Positions 8,168 through 17,398 of a DNA stretch of 64,000 nt are shown in pieces. Numbering within the stretch: position 1 is the first letter of the stretch; the number at the start of each line of letters is the position of its first letter. The stretch covers positions 17,193 to 81,192 of the forward strand of contig JAJFUB010000109.1 of NCBI GenBank assembly GCA_021372615.1, given 5' to 3'. Source of the DNA: a bacterium (GTDB lineage: Bacteria > Armatimonadota > Zipacnadia > Zipacnadales > UBA11051). The position numbers and the translations under genes were made by a program. The notes beneath the pieces were generated by a model. The model saw only the letters and a program-made list of their open reading frames with translations, was not told where the DNA came from and searched no databases.

Positions 8168-9207
8168 TCTCTCCCGCGCGGCGGCGTCGCGTCGCGGTGC
8201 TGATCGTGCTGCTGGCAGTGCTGCTGCTGGCCGCGAGTGTCTTGTCCCTGGGCATCGGGGTGGCACACCAGTCGCCATCGGAGGTCATGCGGGCGCTGGC
8301 GGACGGGGCGCGCGGGGTGCTGACCGGGGCGCCTGTGCCGGCCGATGAGGCCCACACGGTCGTGCTGGACCTGCGCCTGCCCCGGCTGCTGCTGGCAGTG
8401 CTCGTAGGCGTCTGCCTGGCGCTGTCGGGCGCGATCATGCAGGCGCTGTTTCACAACTCGCTGGCCGATCCGTACATCCTGGGCGTGTCCTCGGGGGCGG
8501 CGTTGGGGGCGGTGGCAGCGATGATGTTGGGCGGTCTCGCCGCAGTGGCGGCGGTCTCGGTCCCTGGCCTGGCCTTCGTCGGCGCCCTGTTGGTGGTGTT
8601 CGTAGTCTACGCGCTGGCCCAGCGGGGCGGGCGGGTGCAGACGGGCACGCTGCTGCTGACCGGCATTGCCGTCGGCTCGCTGATCTCGGCCCTCACGTCC
8701 TTCCTGATGATGGTGATGGACGAGGACCTGCGGACGGTGCTCTTCTGGCTGCTGGGGGGGCTGAGCGGGCGGAGCTGGCCCGCCGTGGGCACGATCCTGC
8801 CGGCGGCAGTGGTGGGGTTGGCCTGTGCGCTGGTGGCGGTGCGGGCGCTGAACCTGCTGCTGCTGGGGGATGAAGCGGCGGCGAGCCTGGGGTTGAACCT
8901 GCAGCTAGCCAAGCGACTACTGCTGGCGCTGGCGTCACTGCTGGCGGCGGCGGCTGTGGCCGTCAGCGGCATCATCGCCTTCGTTGGGCTGGTGGTGCCG
9001 CATGTGACGCGGCTGCTGGTGGGGCCGGATCACCGCACTCTGGTGCCGGTATCGGCGCTGCTGGGGGCGCTGCTGATGGTCCTGGCCGACACGCTGGCCC
9101 GGACGGTCCTGGCGCCGACGGAGCTGCCCCTCGGGATCATTACCAGTGCGTTGGGATGCCCGTTCTTCCTGTACCTGCTGCGGACGCAGGGGCGGCAGGG
9201 GATGTAG
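8164..9207 (+). CDS. btuC: Cobalamin ABC transporter permease BtuC (FecCD family)
   Basis: The protein has 347 residues from the ATG at 8164, which overlaps the btuD stop; an earlier in-frame start would lie deep inside btuD. About ten hydrophobic segments are visible. FecCD hallmarks include LRLPRLLLAVLVG, LSGAIMQALFHNSLADPYILGVSSGA, and the coupling region near GIIAFVGLVVPHVTRLLVG. It forms the translocation channel for the BtuF/BtuD system. The stop TAG is part of a GTAG (9204-9207) that begins a palindromic repeat. No TonB-dependent outer-membrane receptor gene is adjacent. Confidence 0.93.
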   Translation: MISPARRRRVAVLIVLLAVLLLAASVLSLGIGVAHQSPSEVMRALADGARGVLTGAPVPADEAHTVVLDLRLPRLLLAVLVGVCLALSGAIMQALFHNSLADPYILGVSSGAALGAVAAMMLGGLAAVAAVSVPGLAFVGALLVVFVVYALAQRGGRVQTGTLLLTGIAVGSLISALTSFLMMVMDEDLRTVLFWLLGGLSGRSWPAVGTILPAAVVGLACALVAVRALNLLLLGDEAAASLGLNLQLAKRLLLALASLLAAAAVAVSGIIAFVGLVVPHVTRLLVGPDHRTLVPVSALLGALLMVLADTLARTVLAPTELPLGIITSALGCPFFLYLLRTQGRQGM

Positions 9208-9316
9208 CAGAGGGGACTGTCCCCGCAGGGGGCTGTCCCCATCCTGCAGGGCCAAGTGGCAATGGGGTCAGCCCCCGGCGGATTGCCTGCGGCAACCCAC
9301 CGGGGACAGACCCCAT
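9204..9316. repeat. Palindrome-rich element in a convergent gap (btuC / 9338-9589)
   Basis: It begins with the GTAG that contains the btuC stop. It holds ggggac/gtcccc hairpins around 9212-9240 and an outer inverted pair atggggtc (9262-9269) with gaccccat (9309-9316). It fills the space between convergent genes and has no T-run, so it may slow or end transcription by structure. No gene is visible in 9208-9337. Confidence 0.7.
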
Positions 9317-9337
9317 CCTCGCGACCGCCTGCCAAGC

Positions 9338-9589
9338 TTACTGACGTGGCGCGCCGACGGGCTGCGGCTGGGGGGCCGCCGGACGCGGGGCGGCCTGTGC
9401 CGCCGGGGCCTGCGCGACCTGCGCCGGCGCCGTCTGAGCCGGGCGGCGCATCAGGACGCTCACCTGCGGCGCGGTGCCGGTGATGCCGATGCAGTCGAAG
9501 CCCTTGGCCACCATCTCCGCGATCCGCTCGTTGAAGTGCCCTACCTTCGCCCCGCCCTGTTCCACGACCTGATACTCGAATTGCGCCAT
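9338..9589 (-). CDS. Small DUF4177-like protein with Pro/Ala-rich tail
   Basis: The protein has 83 residues from the ATG at 9589, which has GGAAGGTG six bases upstream. A longer in-frame start at 9700 would add 37 residues with no ribosome site. The first 50 residues (FEYQVVEQGG ... IAEMVAKGFDCIGITG ... VLMRRP) fit the DUF4177 pattern: a beta strand, a helix around 'G-W/F-D/E' and a closing strand with a basic end. The last 30 residues are a Pro/Ala/Gln-rich, probably disordered tail. The function of this family is unknown. It is convergent with btuC. Confidence 0.65.
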   Translation of the reverse strand: MAQFEYQVVEQGGAKVGHFNERIAEMVAKGFDCIGITGTAPQVSVLMRRPAQTAPAQVAQAPAAQAAPRPAAPQPQPVGAPRQ

Positions 9590-9653
9590 TGCGATCACCT
9601 TCCGGGTCAGACATTCCCAAACGTCAAGAGGTGGGGGAGGGGCGCCCCGTGAC

Positions 9654-9671
9654 GGGGGCTCCCGCCCCCGC
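9654..9671. repeat. Hairpin cgggggc-tccc-gcccccg
   Basis: A 7-bp perfect stem with loop TCCC, followed by CCTAG. The loop is the same as in the copies at 2552-2575 (reverse strand) and 63597-63618. It lies in the 9590-9776 gap. The remainder of that gap is a degenerate CCCATCG-like 7-8-base repeat (about 9720-9775) that ends at the stop of the next gene; no gene is seen. Confidence 0.6.
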
Positions 9672-9776
9672 CTAGATTGGGCCGCGCCTCCGGCGCTCAA
9701 CGGCGCGCCACCCCGTCATCTGCCCATCTCCCCATCGCGCCATCGCCTCATCCCGCCGTGGCCCCATCGCGGCCCC

Positions 9777-10598
9777 CTACAGGCTCAGGATCTTGTCCAT
9801 CGCGCCGCTGGTGGCCTGGAGCAGGTACTCCGGGAAGTACTGGTACGGCGGCATCATCTCGGCCGTGACCGCACCCTTGTACTTGATGGCCTTGAGGGCT
9901 TTCATCACCGCGTCCCACGGCACGTCGCCCTCCAGCAGGTCCACGAAGCCGTCCAGATCGGCGATGCTGCGCTTGAAGTCCTTGAAGTGCACCGCGCTGA
10001 TGCGGTCGCCCAGGATACGGATCCACTGGTCCGGATAGCCGCTGGCCAGGACGTTGCCCACGTCGAAGTACGCCTTGACCATCGGGCTGCCGCACGCGTC
10101 CACAAAGTTGCGGAACTCCAGGGGCGACAGCAGGAACTTGTTCCAGACATACTCGATGCCAATGGTGACCCCGGTCTTCTCGGCCTCGGGCACCATCTTC
10201 TTGATGACCTCCAGGCTCTTCTCCCAGGCCACATCGTAGGGCAGATCAGGCGTGACCGTGCAGGGGATGGTCAGGGCTGTCGTGGCGCCGATGGCCTTGG
10301 CCAGTTGCAGCGACTTCTTGCAGATGTCCAGGCCGACCTTGTTGATCTTGCCGCCGTCGAGGACCATCGGCTGCGACCAGTACAGGCCGGTGGCGAAGGT
10401 GGGCGTCTGCAGACCGATCTTGTCGGCCATCTGCTTGATGGCCTTGATCTCGGCCGCCGTCGTCTTCATGTTGATCTCGGCGTCGGGGCCCTCCAGCGTC
10501 AACTCAATGGCCTCAAAGCCGGACGCCTTGGCCAGCTTCATGCGGTCCTTGAGCTTCATGCCGCCCGGGAACGACCAGTAACTGATGGACTTTATCAT
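9777..10598 (-). CDS. Sugar phosphate isomerase/epimerase (xylose isomerase-like TIM barrel)
   Basis: The protein has 273 residues. The divalent-metal ligands of the family are visible: Glu in IGIEYVWN near 146, Asp in AYFDVGN near 178, His in AVHFKDF near 204, and Glu in TAEMMPP near 246. No signal peptide. These enzymes isomerise or epimerise ketose and keto-inositol-type substrates; the precise substrate is not readable. It follows the Gfo/Idh/MocA gene at 10707-11912 on the same strand, a pairing typical of inositol or keto-sugar catabolism. A REPIN-like palindrome pair separates them. Confidence 0.88.
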   Translation of the reverse strand: MIKSISYWSFPGGMKLKDRMKLAKASGFEAIELTLEGPDAEINMKTTAAEIKAIKQMADKIGLQTPTFATGLYWSQPMVLDGGKINKVGLDICKKSLQLAKAIGATTALTIPCTVTPDLPYDVAWEKSLEVIKKMVPEAEKTGVTIGIEYVWNKFLLSPLEFRNFVDACGSPMVKAYFDVGNVLASGYPDQWIRILGDRISAVHFKDFKRSIADLDGFVDLLEGDVPWDAVMKALKAIKYKGAVTAEMMPPYQYFPEYLLQATSGAMDKILSL

Positions 10599-10633
10599 CT
10601 GTCATGCCCTCCTACGGGTATGGTTCCGATTGT

Positions 10634-10710
10634 GTAGTGGCGCGATTCATCGCGCCGGGTGTCGCCAGATGCGTCGCAGGGCCAACGGGCGCGATGAATC
10701 GCGCCGCTAC
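10634..10710. repeat. REPIN-like inverted pair, GTAG ... CTAC
   Basis: The left unit 10634-10656 begins GTAG and contains a ggcgcgat/atcgcgcc stem. The right unit 10688-10710 is its inverted copy (22/23) and ends CTAC. The right CTAC contains the TAG stop of the oxidoreductase gene at 10707-11912. The right unit recurs at 58305-58327 (22/23), where its CTAC again carries the stop of a gene. Confidence 0.9.
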
Positions 10711-11912
10711 ATCGCCGTTTCGATGCGGTCCTGATATCGGTGCAGGGATCCGTCCAGCACCTCCGCGACCGTGACTTTGCGTCCGGCGGTCGCCGACTCG
10801 AGGATGGCTTGCGTGACAGCCAGGGCGCGGAGGCCCTGGGCGCCGTCGGCTTCGGGCGGAGCTTCGCGGGCCACGGCCCGGGCGAAGCTGTAGAACTCCG
10901 CCGCCAGCAGCTTGCGGTCGGTCTCGGGGTAGGGGAAGGAGTACTGCGACGGGCGGTCGCCGAACAACTGCGTCTCGATCTCGTTGAGCTGGTAGGACGG
11001 CGTGAGTTCCAGCATCTTGTCGGCAGGCACCTCGTTGCGCTCACGGGAGAGCGTCAGCGGGGCGCCGGTACGGTCGCCGGGCAGGTTGAGCGTGCCGGCG
11101 GTGCCGAAGATCGTGCGCTGGCCAAACGTGTGGCCGGGGCTGGCGAAGCTGATGGTCAGGTGGCCCTGCGCGCCGCTCTCGAAGGCCAGGGCGGCCGTGC
11201 AGGCGTCCTCGGCGTCCACGTCCACGGTCACTTCGGTGCCGTCGTACTCCTTGCCGGCGCGCAGGAAGTGCACCAGTTGGGCCTCGCCGGCCACCGTGGC
11301 CACCGGCCCCATGAGGCTCTCGAGGATGTAGAGGGCGTGGATGCCCACGTCCAGCAGCACACCGCCCGCCGCGAGTTTGTGGCGCCAGGCGGTGCCGATG
11401 ATCGTGTATGCCGAGCCGATGGCGAGCTGCAGAGCGAAGCTCGGGTGGCCGATGAGCCCGTCCCTGATGCAGGCCCTGGCGAGGCGGTTGATCGGGTCGT
11501 GGCGGTTGTTCTCGGCTGTGGCCAGGACGCGTCCGTGACTCGCGGCTGCCTCGACCATGCGCTGCCCGCGCGCCACGGTAATGGCCAGGGGCTTCTCGCA
11601 CAAGACGTCCAGACCGGCCTCCAGCAGGCCGACCACCAGCCCATCGTGGGAGCGTGGATCGGTGACGACATCGGCGGCTTGCAGGTCAGGCTGGTCGCGC
11701 AGCGCCTGCGCCAGGTCGGTGTAGACGACCGGCCGGGCCCCGAGGAGTTGCTCGGCCTCGGCCGCAACCTTCTCGGCCAAGTCCAGCCGCCGGTCGCAGA
11801 CCGCGGTCAGGCGCACATGGCCCGGCCAGACGCGCTGCAATTCCCCCAGGCCGCGCACGTGGCGCGCGCCCATCATGCCACAGCCGACGAGGAGCAGGTT
11901 GATTGGTTCCAT
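10707..11912 (-). CDS. Gfo/Idh/MocA-family oxidoreductase
   Basis: The protein has 401 residues from the ATG at 11912, whose A is shared with the upstream gene's TGA (TGATG), implying coupled translation. The Rossmann motif VGCGMMGARH lies at residues 8-17, and the conserved EKP is in CEKPLAIT. The C-terminal domain has the usual open beta-sheet. The family uses NAD(P) to oxidise or reduce sugars and inositols. With the PfpI-like protein and two isomerases around it, it probably processes a keto-sugar. Unlike three paralogues in this window, it has no Cys-rich insert. Confidence 0.9.
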   Translation of the reverse strand: MEPINLLLVGCGMMGARHVRGLGELQRVWPGHVRLTAVCDRRLDLAEKVAAEAEQLLGARPVVYTDLAQALRDQPDLQAADVVTDPRSHDGLVVGLLEAGLDVLCEKPLAITVARGQRMVEAAASHGRVLATAENNRHDPINRLARACIRDGLIGHPSFALQLAIGSAYTIIGTAWRHKLAAGGVLLDVGIHALYILESLMGPVATVAGEAQLVHFLRAGKEYDGTEVTVDVDAEDACTAALAFESGAQGHLTISFASPGHTFGQRTIFGTAGTLNLPGDRTGAPLTLSRERNEVPADKMLELTPSYQLNEIETQLFGDRPSQYSFPYPETDRKLLAAEFYSFARAVAREAPPEADGAQGLRALAVTQAILESATAGRKVTVAEVLDGSLHRYQDRIETAM

Positions 11913-12478
11913 CAGGCCTTGCCATCCCGGAAGGCGTTCAGTTGCTTCATGAACTCCCGCATCCACGGCGCGTTGTCGTGGAACGTGCGGGCGCTGACGA
12001 TGTTGCCATCCACCACGCACGGCTCGTCCACATAGGTGGCGCCGCAGACCTCGGCGTCGTAGGCGCACTTGGCGACGGTGGTCACCCGCTTGCCCCGGAT
12101 GACGCCGGCCTTGGCCACGATCTCGATGCCGTGGCAGACCACCGCGATGGGCTTGCCCGCGGTGGCGAAGTGGCGCGTGATGCGCATCAGGTCCTCGTCG
12201 TAGCGGATGTACTCAGGGGCCCGACCGCCCGAGAGGATGAGCCCGACGTATTCCTCCTCGCGGATGTCGCGGAAGGCGATGTCAGCGGCGAAGTTGTAGC
12301 CTTTGGACTCCTGGGTGATGTCCCAGTCGGCCGGTTTGTCGTGCTGGACGAGGTGGTAGACGCGCTTCTGGGGGGCGGCCACCCAGCACTGGTAGCCGTC
12401 CTCCTGGACGCGGTAGTACGGGTAGAGCGTGTCCGTGACTTCCGCGGCCTCGCCGATGACGAGCAGGACTTTCTGCAT
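11912..12478 (-). CDS. DJ-1/PfpI-family protein
   Basis: The protein has 188 residues from the ATG at 12478, which has AGGAG about 8 bases upstream. The class I glutamine amidotransferase-like fold is shown by LLVIGEAAEV, then LILSGGRAPE and the nucleophile elbow AVVCHGIEI with Cys115-His116. Such proteins act as deglycases, chaperones or amidases acting on reactive carbonyl compounds; the activity here is not certain. It is translationally coupled to the following oxidoreductase. Confidence 0.88.
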   Translation of the reverse strand: MQKVLLVIGEAAEVTDTLYPYYRVQEDGYQCWVAAPQKRVYHLVQHDKPADWDITQESKGYNFAADIAFRDIREEEYVGLILSGGRAPEYIRYDEDLMRITRHFATAGKPIAVVCHGIEIVAKAGVIRGKRVTTVAKCAYDAEVCGATYVDEPCVVDGNIVSARTFHDNAPWMREFMKQLNAFRDGKA

Positions 12479-12490
12479 TGGGTGTCTCCT

Positions 12491-12565
12491 GTAGGGCGGG
12501 GGCTTGTACCCCGCCCTGCCGTCTGCATCGTGCCACGCGGGGCGGGGTACGAGCCCCCGCCCCAC
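12491..12565. repeat. REPIN-like inverted pair, GTACCCC type
   Basis: The left unit begins GTAG at 12491 with gggcgggg/ccccgccc pairing. The right unit ending at 12565 is an inverted copy with 2-3 changes in about 27 bases and ends CCAC (GTGG on the other strand). A partial copy is at 198-218. It lies between the isomerase at 12574-13410 and the PfpI-like gene; the gap has no gene. Confidence 0.85.
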
Positions 12566-12573
12566 AACATCAC

Positions 12574-13410
12574 CTACACTCCAGCCGCCTCGGCCGCGGC
12601 TTGCATCACACCATAGCAGTGCCGCGCCGCGCCCCAGACGTCATACTCCGGCTTCGACCAGACCATCGTGCTGATCTCGAGTGTGATGACCTCGCGCCAG
12701 CCGTACTGGTGCATGGCGGCGACGTACTCGACCAGGTCGAGCTGTCCCGTCCCTGGCAGGACGAGGGCGAAGCTGCCATCGTCGTGGCGGACGGCGTCGG
12801 TGACGTGTGTGTGGGCGGTGTAGGGCAGGAGGCGCTGGACGGCCTCGGTGATGCCCTCGCCGGCCAGGAAGAGATGGACGATGTCGAAGTGCAGGCGTAA
12901 GCGCGCGCTACCGACGGTGTCCAGCAGCCAGGTGATACGGTCGGAGCAGTTGACGGCAGCGCCGGTGTGGGCTTCGCCGGCGAGGATGAAGTCGTGCTCC
13001 CCGGCCAGGGCGGCGTAGTCGCCCAACAGGTCCAGCATGCGTCCCCGGACCTGCTCCCACTGGTCGCGGCCGGCGCCGAAGCCGATCGCGAGGACGGGGG
13101 GCTCGCCCATGCCCAGGTCACGCGCCAGTTGCGCCGCCGTGGCAGCGCGCTGCAGGTTGACTCGATGGGCGTCATCGTCGGGGGTGAAGATCGAGCCGAG
13201 CATGAAGAGGGCAGGGAGGCGCAGGCCAGAGTCGGCGACTAGTTGTCGCAGATGTGCCCGGCGTGGCCCGTCGAAGTCGCCCAGGTCGCCCCGGTCGCGG
13301 TTGGGGCCGATGCAGATCTCGACGCCCCTATATCCCAGTGCCGCCAGGCCGGGAAGCGCTTCCTCCAGGGGGACGGTGGGCATGGCATAGGTGCCGTAGG
13401 CGAACTCCAT
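12574..13410 (-). CDS. Sugar phosphate isomerase/epimerase (xylose isomerase-like TIM barrel)
   Basis: The protein has 278 residues. Metal ligands appear as Glu in ILAGEAHTG, Asp in LHFDIVH, His in HTHVTDA and Glu in TLEISTMVW. The N-terminus MEFAYGTYAMP and GYRGVEI are typical of this family. It is distinct from the isomerase at 9777-10598, with low identity by eye, so the pair probably handle different steps. AAAGG precedes the ATG. Its 5' end overlaps by 83 bases the 3' end of the zinc-ribbon gene. Confidence 0.87.
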   Translation of the reverse strand: MEFAYGTYAMPTVPLEEALPGLAALGYRGVEICIGPNRDRGDLGDFDGPRRAHLRQLVADSGLRLPALFMLGSIFTPDDDAHRVNLQRAATAAQLARDLGMGEPPVLAIGFGAGRDQWEQVRGRMLDLLGDYAALAGEHDFILAGEAHTGAAVNCSDRITWLLDTVGSARLRLHFDIVHLFLAGEGITEAVQRLLPYTAHTHVTDAVRHDDGSFALVLPGTGQLDLVEYVAAMHQYGWREVITLEISTMVWSKPEYDVWGAARHCYGVMQAAAEAAGV

Positions 13411-13846
13411 GTCGTGTGCCTTTCCGGGCGGTCGTGTCGGCTACTGCCGAGGCGCTGTCGGCCCTGCCGGCGGACATCTGGTGATAGCGTGGCAAGTTGC
13501 CGCTGTCATCCGCTCCCCCGCAGGACGATTCGCCTGTGCGGGCGGGGAGGACCATGGTCACGCGCGCGGCAGGATGAGGGCGCTCGACCAGCTTGCGGGA
13601 GCGCATGAACGCAAAGAGCTGGGCGCCCACGATGATGAGCAAGCCGATCAGGATGACAATGAGCAGCCAGATGACCTCTGGGGACAAGCCGGCCTTGCGC
13701 TTGCCGTAGACGTAGCGGCGGCCGCGCGTCGCGCGCTTGACCAGCACGGTCTCCAGCGGCGCCCGGCAGTGCGGACAGGTCAGGTCCTCGTGCTGAACCA
13801 TCTCGCCACACTTGGGGCACTCGAGCCGTTCGGTAGGCTTGTGCAT
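13328..13846 (-). CDS. Zinc-ribbon single-pass membrane protein
   Basis: The protein has 172 residues from the ATG at 13846. A four-Cys zinc ribbon lies at the N-terminus: CPKC at 10-13 and CPHC at 24-27. A basic stretch follows (KRATRGRRYVYGKRK). One membrane helix lies at about 57-79 (VIWLLIVILIGLLIIVGAQLFAF). The C-terminal 75 residues are Ser/Arg/Gly-rich and look unstructured. The last 83 bases overlap the start of the next gene in another frame, which may mean the true stop was lost by a frameshift or mutation. Function unknown; such proteins often scaffold small membrane complexes. Confidence 0.6.
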   Translation of the reverse strand: MHKPTERLECPKCGEMVQHEDLTCPHCRAPLETVLVKRATRGRRYVYGKRKAGLSPEVIWLLIVILIGLLIIVGAQLFAFMRSRKLVERPHPAARVTMVLPARTGESSCGGADDSGNLPRYHQMSAGRADSASAVADTTARKGTRHGVRLRHLCHAHRPPGGSASRPGGTGI

Positions 13847-14033
13847 GGGCCCGCTCCTGCGACGTGACTGCCACGCCCCTTCGCCGACCCTCACCGCGAC
13901 TCCTTCTCGGGTGTTACCAGGCGTTGCGCATCGGTTACGGCATGGTGCGCGGCGGGGTCTTCAGGCTGCAGAGCGCGGGCCGATGATGCTGGTACGCCAG
14001 AGGCGATCGCTGCCGGTGATGAGGTGTCCAACG

Positions 14034-15038
14034 ATGGGGATTGACGCAAGCACTGCTGCGGTCCGTGCGGCCGAGACGTCACGGCTGCCAGACATGCTGC
14101 CCCAGGCGCACACGCCCCTCGAGGTGCTGTGCGCGCTCGCCGAGGACGGGATGCCGTGCGGCCTGGACCTGTGGGCCATGGCGGTGACCCGCTGCGACGT
14201 ACCGGAGGTGTACCTGTGCACCGAGGCCCCGGTGGACCCGGACTGCGCCGCCAGCCAACTGGCGCACTTCGTAGCCTCGGCCTCGGCACTGCCCTGTGAG
14301 GGCGATCTGCTCATGCCCGACTGGTCGCAGGCGGCGCAACGAGTGGTGTGCCTCGCCCCCCAGCAGCCCGCACACACCGGCGAGCTGGCCGAGTATCGTG
14401 ACACGCACCTGCCCACCGGGGACCAGACGGGTGTCATCATTCGGGCCGCCAACCTGGCGGCCGCCGACGAAGCGACCCCCACCCCCGCGTGGGACCGTCT
14501 GCCGATGATGGTGCAGTACGCCGCGCCGTACCTGCGTTCCATGAGCCTGGTGGACCCGGACACGACCCGGGGCATGATTGACGTGGAGAGCGGCATGTAT
14601 AGCTGGCCCTACTTCATGGACGCCATCGAGCGGGAGGTGGACCGCTCCCGGCGCTACCAGAGCGAACTGTCCCTGGCCGTCGTGGAGTTGAAGGCCATGC
14701 GGGTGCTGGGCGAGATCCCAGGCGATCTGCATCGCCGGATAGGGTCTCATATCGTGGCGAATGTGCGCCGATCGGATATCGTGGGCCGGGTCGGCAAGCG
14801 CACGTATGCCGTCTTCTTCCACGGCACCGGTCCCCGCCCCGCGCTGATCGCCGCCGGGCGCATCGCCGAGGCGCTGGGCGCCGATGGGGCCATCGCCGGC
14901 ATCGTGTCCTTCAGCCTCGGGGTGAGCGGGTGGGAGAAAAGCGGGCCGCTAGAGGTCGGCACGCTGATGTCGCAGGCGGGGGAGGCAGCGGCCGAGGCAG
15001 CTTTGATCGCCCCCGGCAGTGCCTTCGTGTACGTCTGA
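14034..15038 (+). CDS. Degenerate GGDEF-domain protein
   Basis: The protein has 334 residues from the ATG at 14034, which has GAGGTG seven bases upstream; an earlier ATG pair at 13983 has no clear ribosome site. The N-terminal 180 residues show a GAF-like pattern but no clear motif. From about residue 187 (MYSWPYFMDAIEREVDRSRRY) the sequence follows a GGDEF domain. At about residue 246 the block SDIVGRVGKRTYAVFF stands where active enzymes have 'D-x-x-x-R-x-GGDEF'. The signature is GKRTY, so cyclic-di-GMP synthesis is very unlikely. A role as a GTP or c-di-GMP sensor is an inference. It is divergent from the zinc-ribbon gene. Confidence 0.7.
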   Translation: MGIDASTAAVRAAETSRLPDMLPQAHTPLEVLCALAEDGMPCGLDLWAMAVTRCDVPEVYLCTEAPVDPDCAASQLAHFVASASALPCEGDLLMPDWSQAAQRVVCLAPQQPAHTGELAEYRDTHLPTGDQTGVIIRAANLAAADEATPTPAWDRLPMMVQYAAPYLRSMSLVDPDTTRGMIDVESGMYSWPYFMDAIEREVDRSRRYQSELSLAVVELKAMRVLGEIPGDLHRRIGSHIVANVRRSDIVGRVGKRTYAVFFHGTGPRPALIAAGRIAEALGADGAIAGIVSFSLGVSGWEKSGPLEVGTLMSQAGEAAAEAALIAPGSAFVYV

Positions 15039-15082
15039 GGCCCGCGGTGTCGGACCCATAGGGCCGGTGCGTGGCTCCCATA

Positions 15083-15110
15083 TTGACATTTGCGCCCCCG
15101 CTGGTATAAT
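15083..15110 (+). promoter_or_regulatory. Sigma-70-type promoter of groESL
   Basis: TTGACA (15083-15088) and TATAAT (15105-15110), both perfect, are separated by 16 bases. The CIRCE operator starts eight bases after the -10, over the transcription start, as in HrcA-repressed groESL operons. Confidence 0.92.
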
Positions 15111-15117
15111 GCCCTCG

Positions 15118-15144
15118 TTAGCACTCTACTCTATCGAGTGCTAA
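15118..15144 (+). promoter_or_regulatory. CIRCE operator (HrcA binding site)
   Basis: TTAGCACTC (15118-15126), nine bases, then GAGTGCTAA (15136-15144) is a perfect match to the CIRCE consensus. HrcA binds it and represses groESL until heat or unfolded protein titrates GroEL. hrcA itself is not in this window. The remainder of 15145-15260 is a leader with no gene. Confidence 0.97.
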
Positions 15145-15260
15145 TTCTCTCAGACACCCGCGGATGGTATGTCCGCTCGGCCGGAAGCAGGCCGAATCCT
15201 GTACGGCCCGGAGCCCAACCCCGCTCCGGAGCCTTTCCATTTCAAGGTGGTGCGTAGCCT

Positions 15261-17196
<1,936 letters not shown>

Positions 17197-17237
17197 CGGC
17201 GAACGGCGAAAACAGAAGAACGGAAGAACGGAATGAC

Positions 17238-17271
17238 GGGGCGCGCCGGAAGATCGGCGCGCCCCTGTTTT
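17238..17271 (+). terminator. Intrinsic terminator of groESL
   Basis: An 11-bp perfect stem ggggcgcgccg (17238-17248) / cggcgcgcccc (17255-17265), loop gaagat, followed by TGTTTTCTG. It lies between groEL and the uvrB promoter region. Confidence 0.9.
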
Positions 17272-17289
17272 CTGTGGTGACGGCTGTAT

Positions 17290-17314
17290 CAAACATTTGT
17301 TTGTGTGGTATAAT
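17290..17314 (+). promoter_or_regulatory. uvrB promoter with LexA-like box
   Basis: The perfect palindrome CAAACATTTGTTTG (17290-17303) fits the Gram-positive-type SOS box pattern C-x-AAC-N4-GTT-x-G. It ends five bases before a perfect TATAAT (17309-17314). A repressor here would block the promoter. No convincing -35 is seen in the expected place. The leader 17315-17398 contains no strong Shine-Dalgarno. Confidence 0.6.
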
Positions 17315-17398
17315 GCACAACTGGTCTCCCGGCCAGTGCGCGCCGCTGAGGGGGCCTGCCGTTCACTCCCAACTCTCAACTCCGAACTGTCAACCCAC

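Noticed and set aside
13812..14033. A longer N-terminus for the GGDEF-like protein
   Set aside because: It overlaps the divergent zinc-ribbon gene and lacks a ribosome site. The ATG at 14034 has GAGGTG at ideal spacing.
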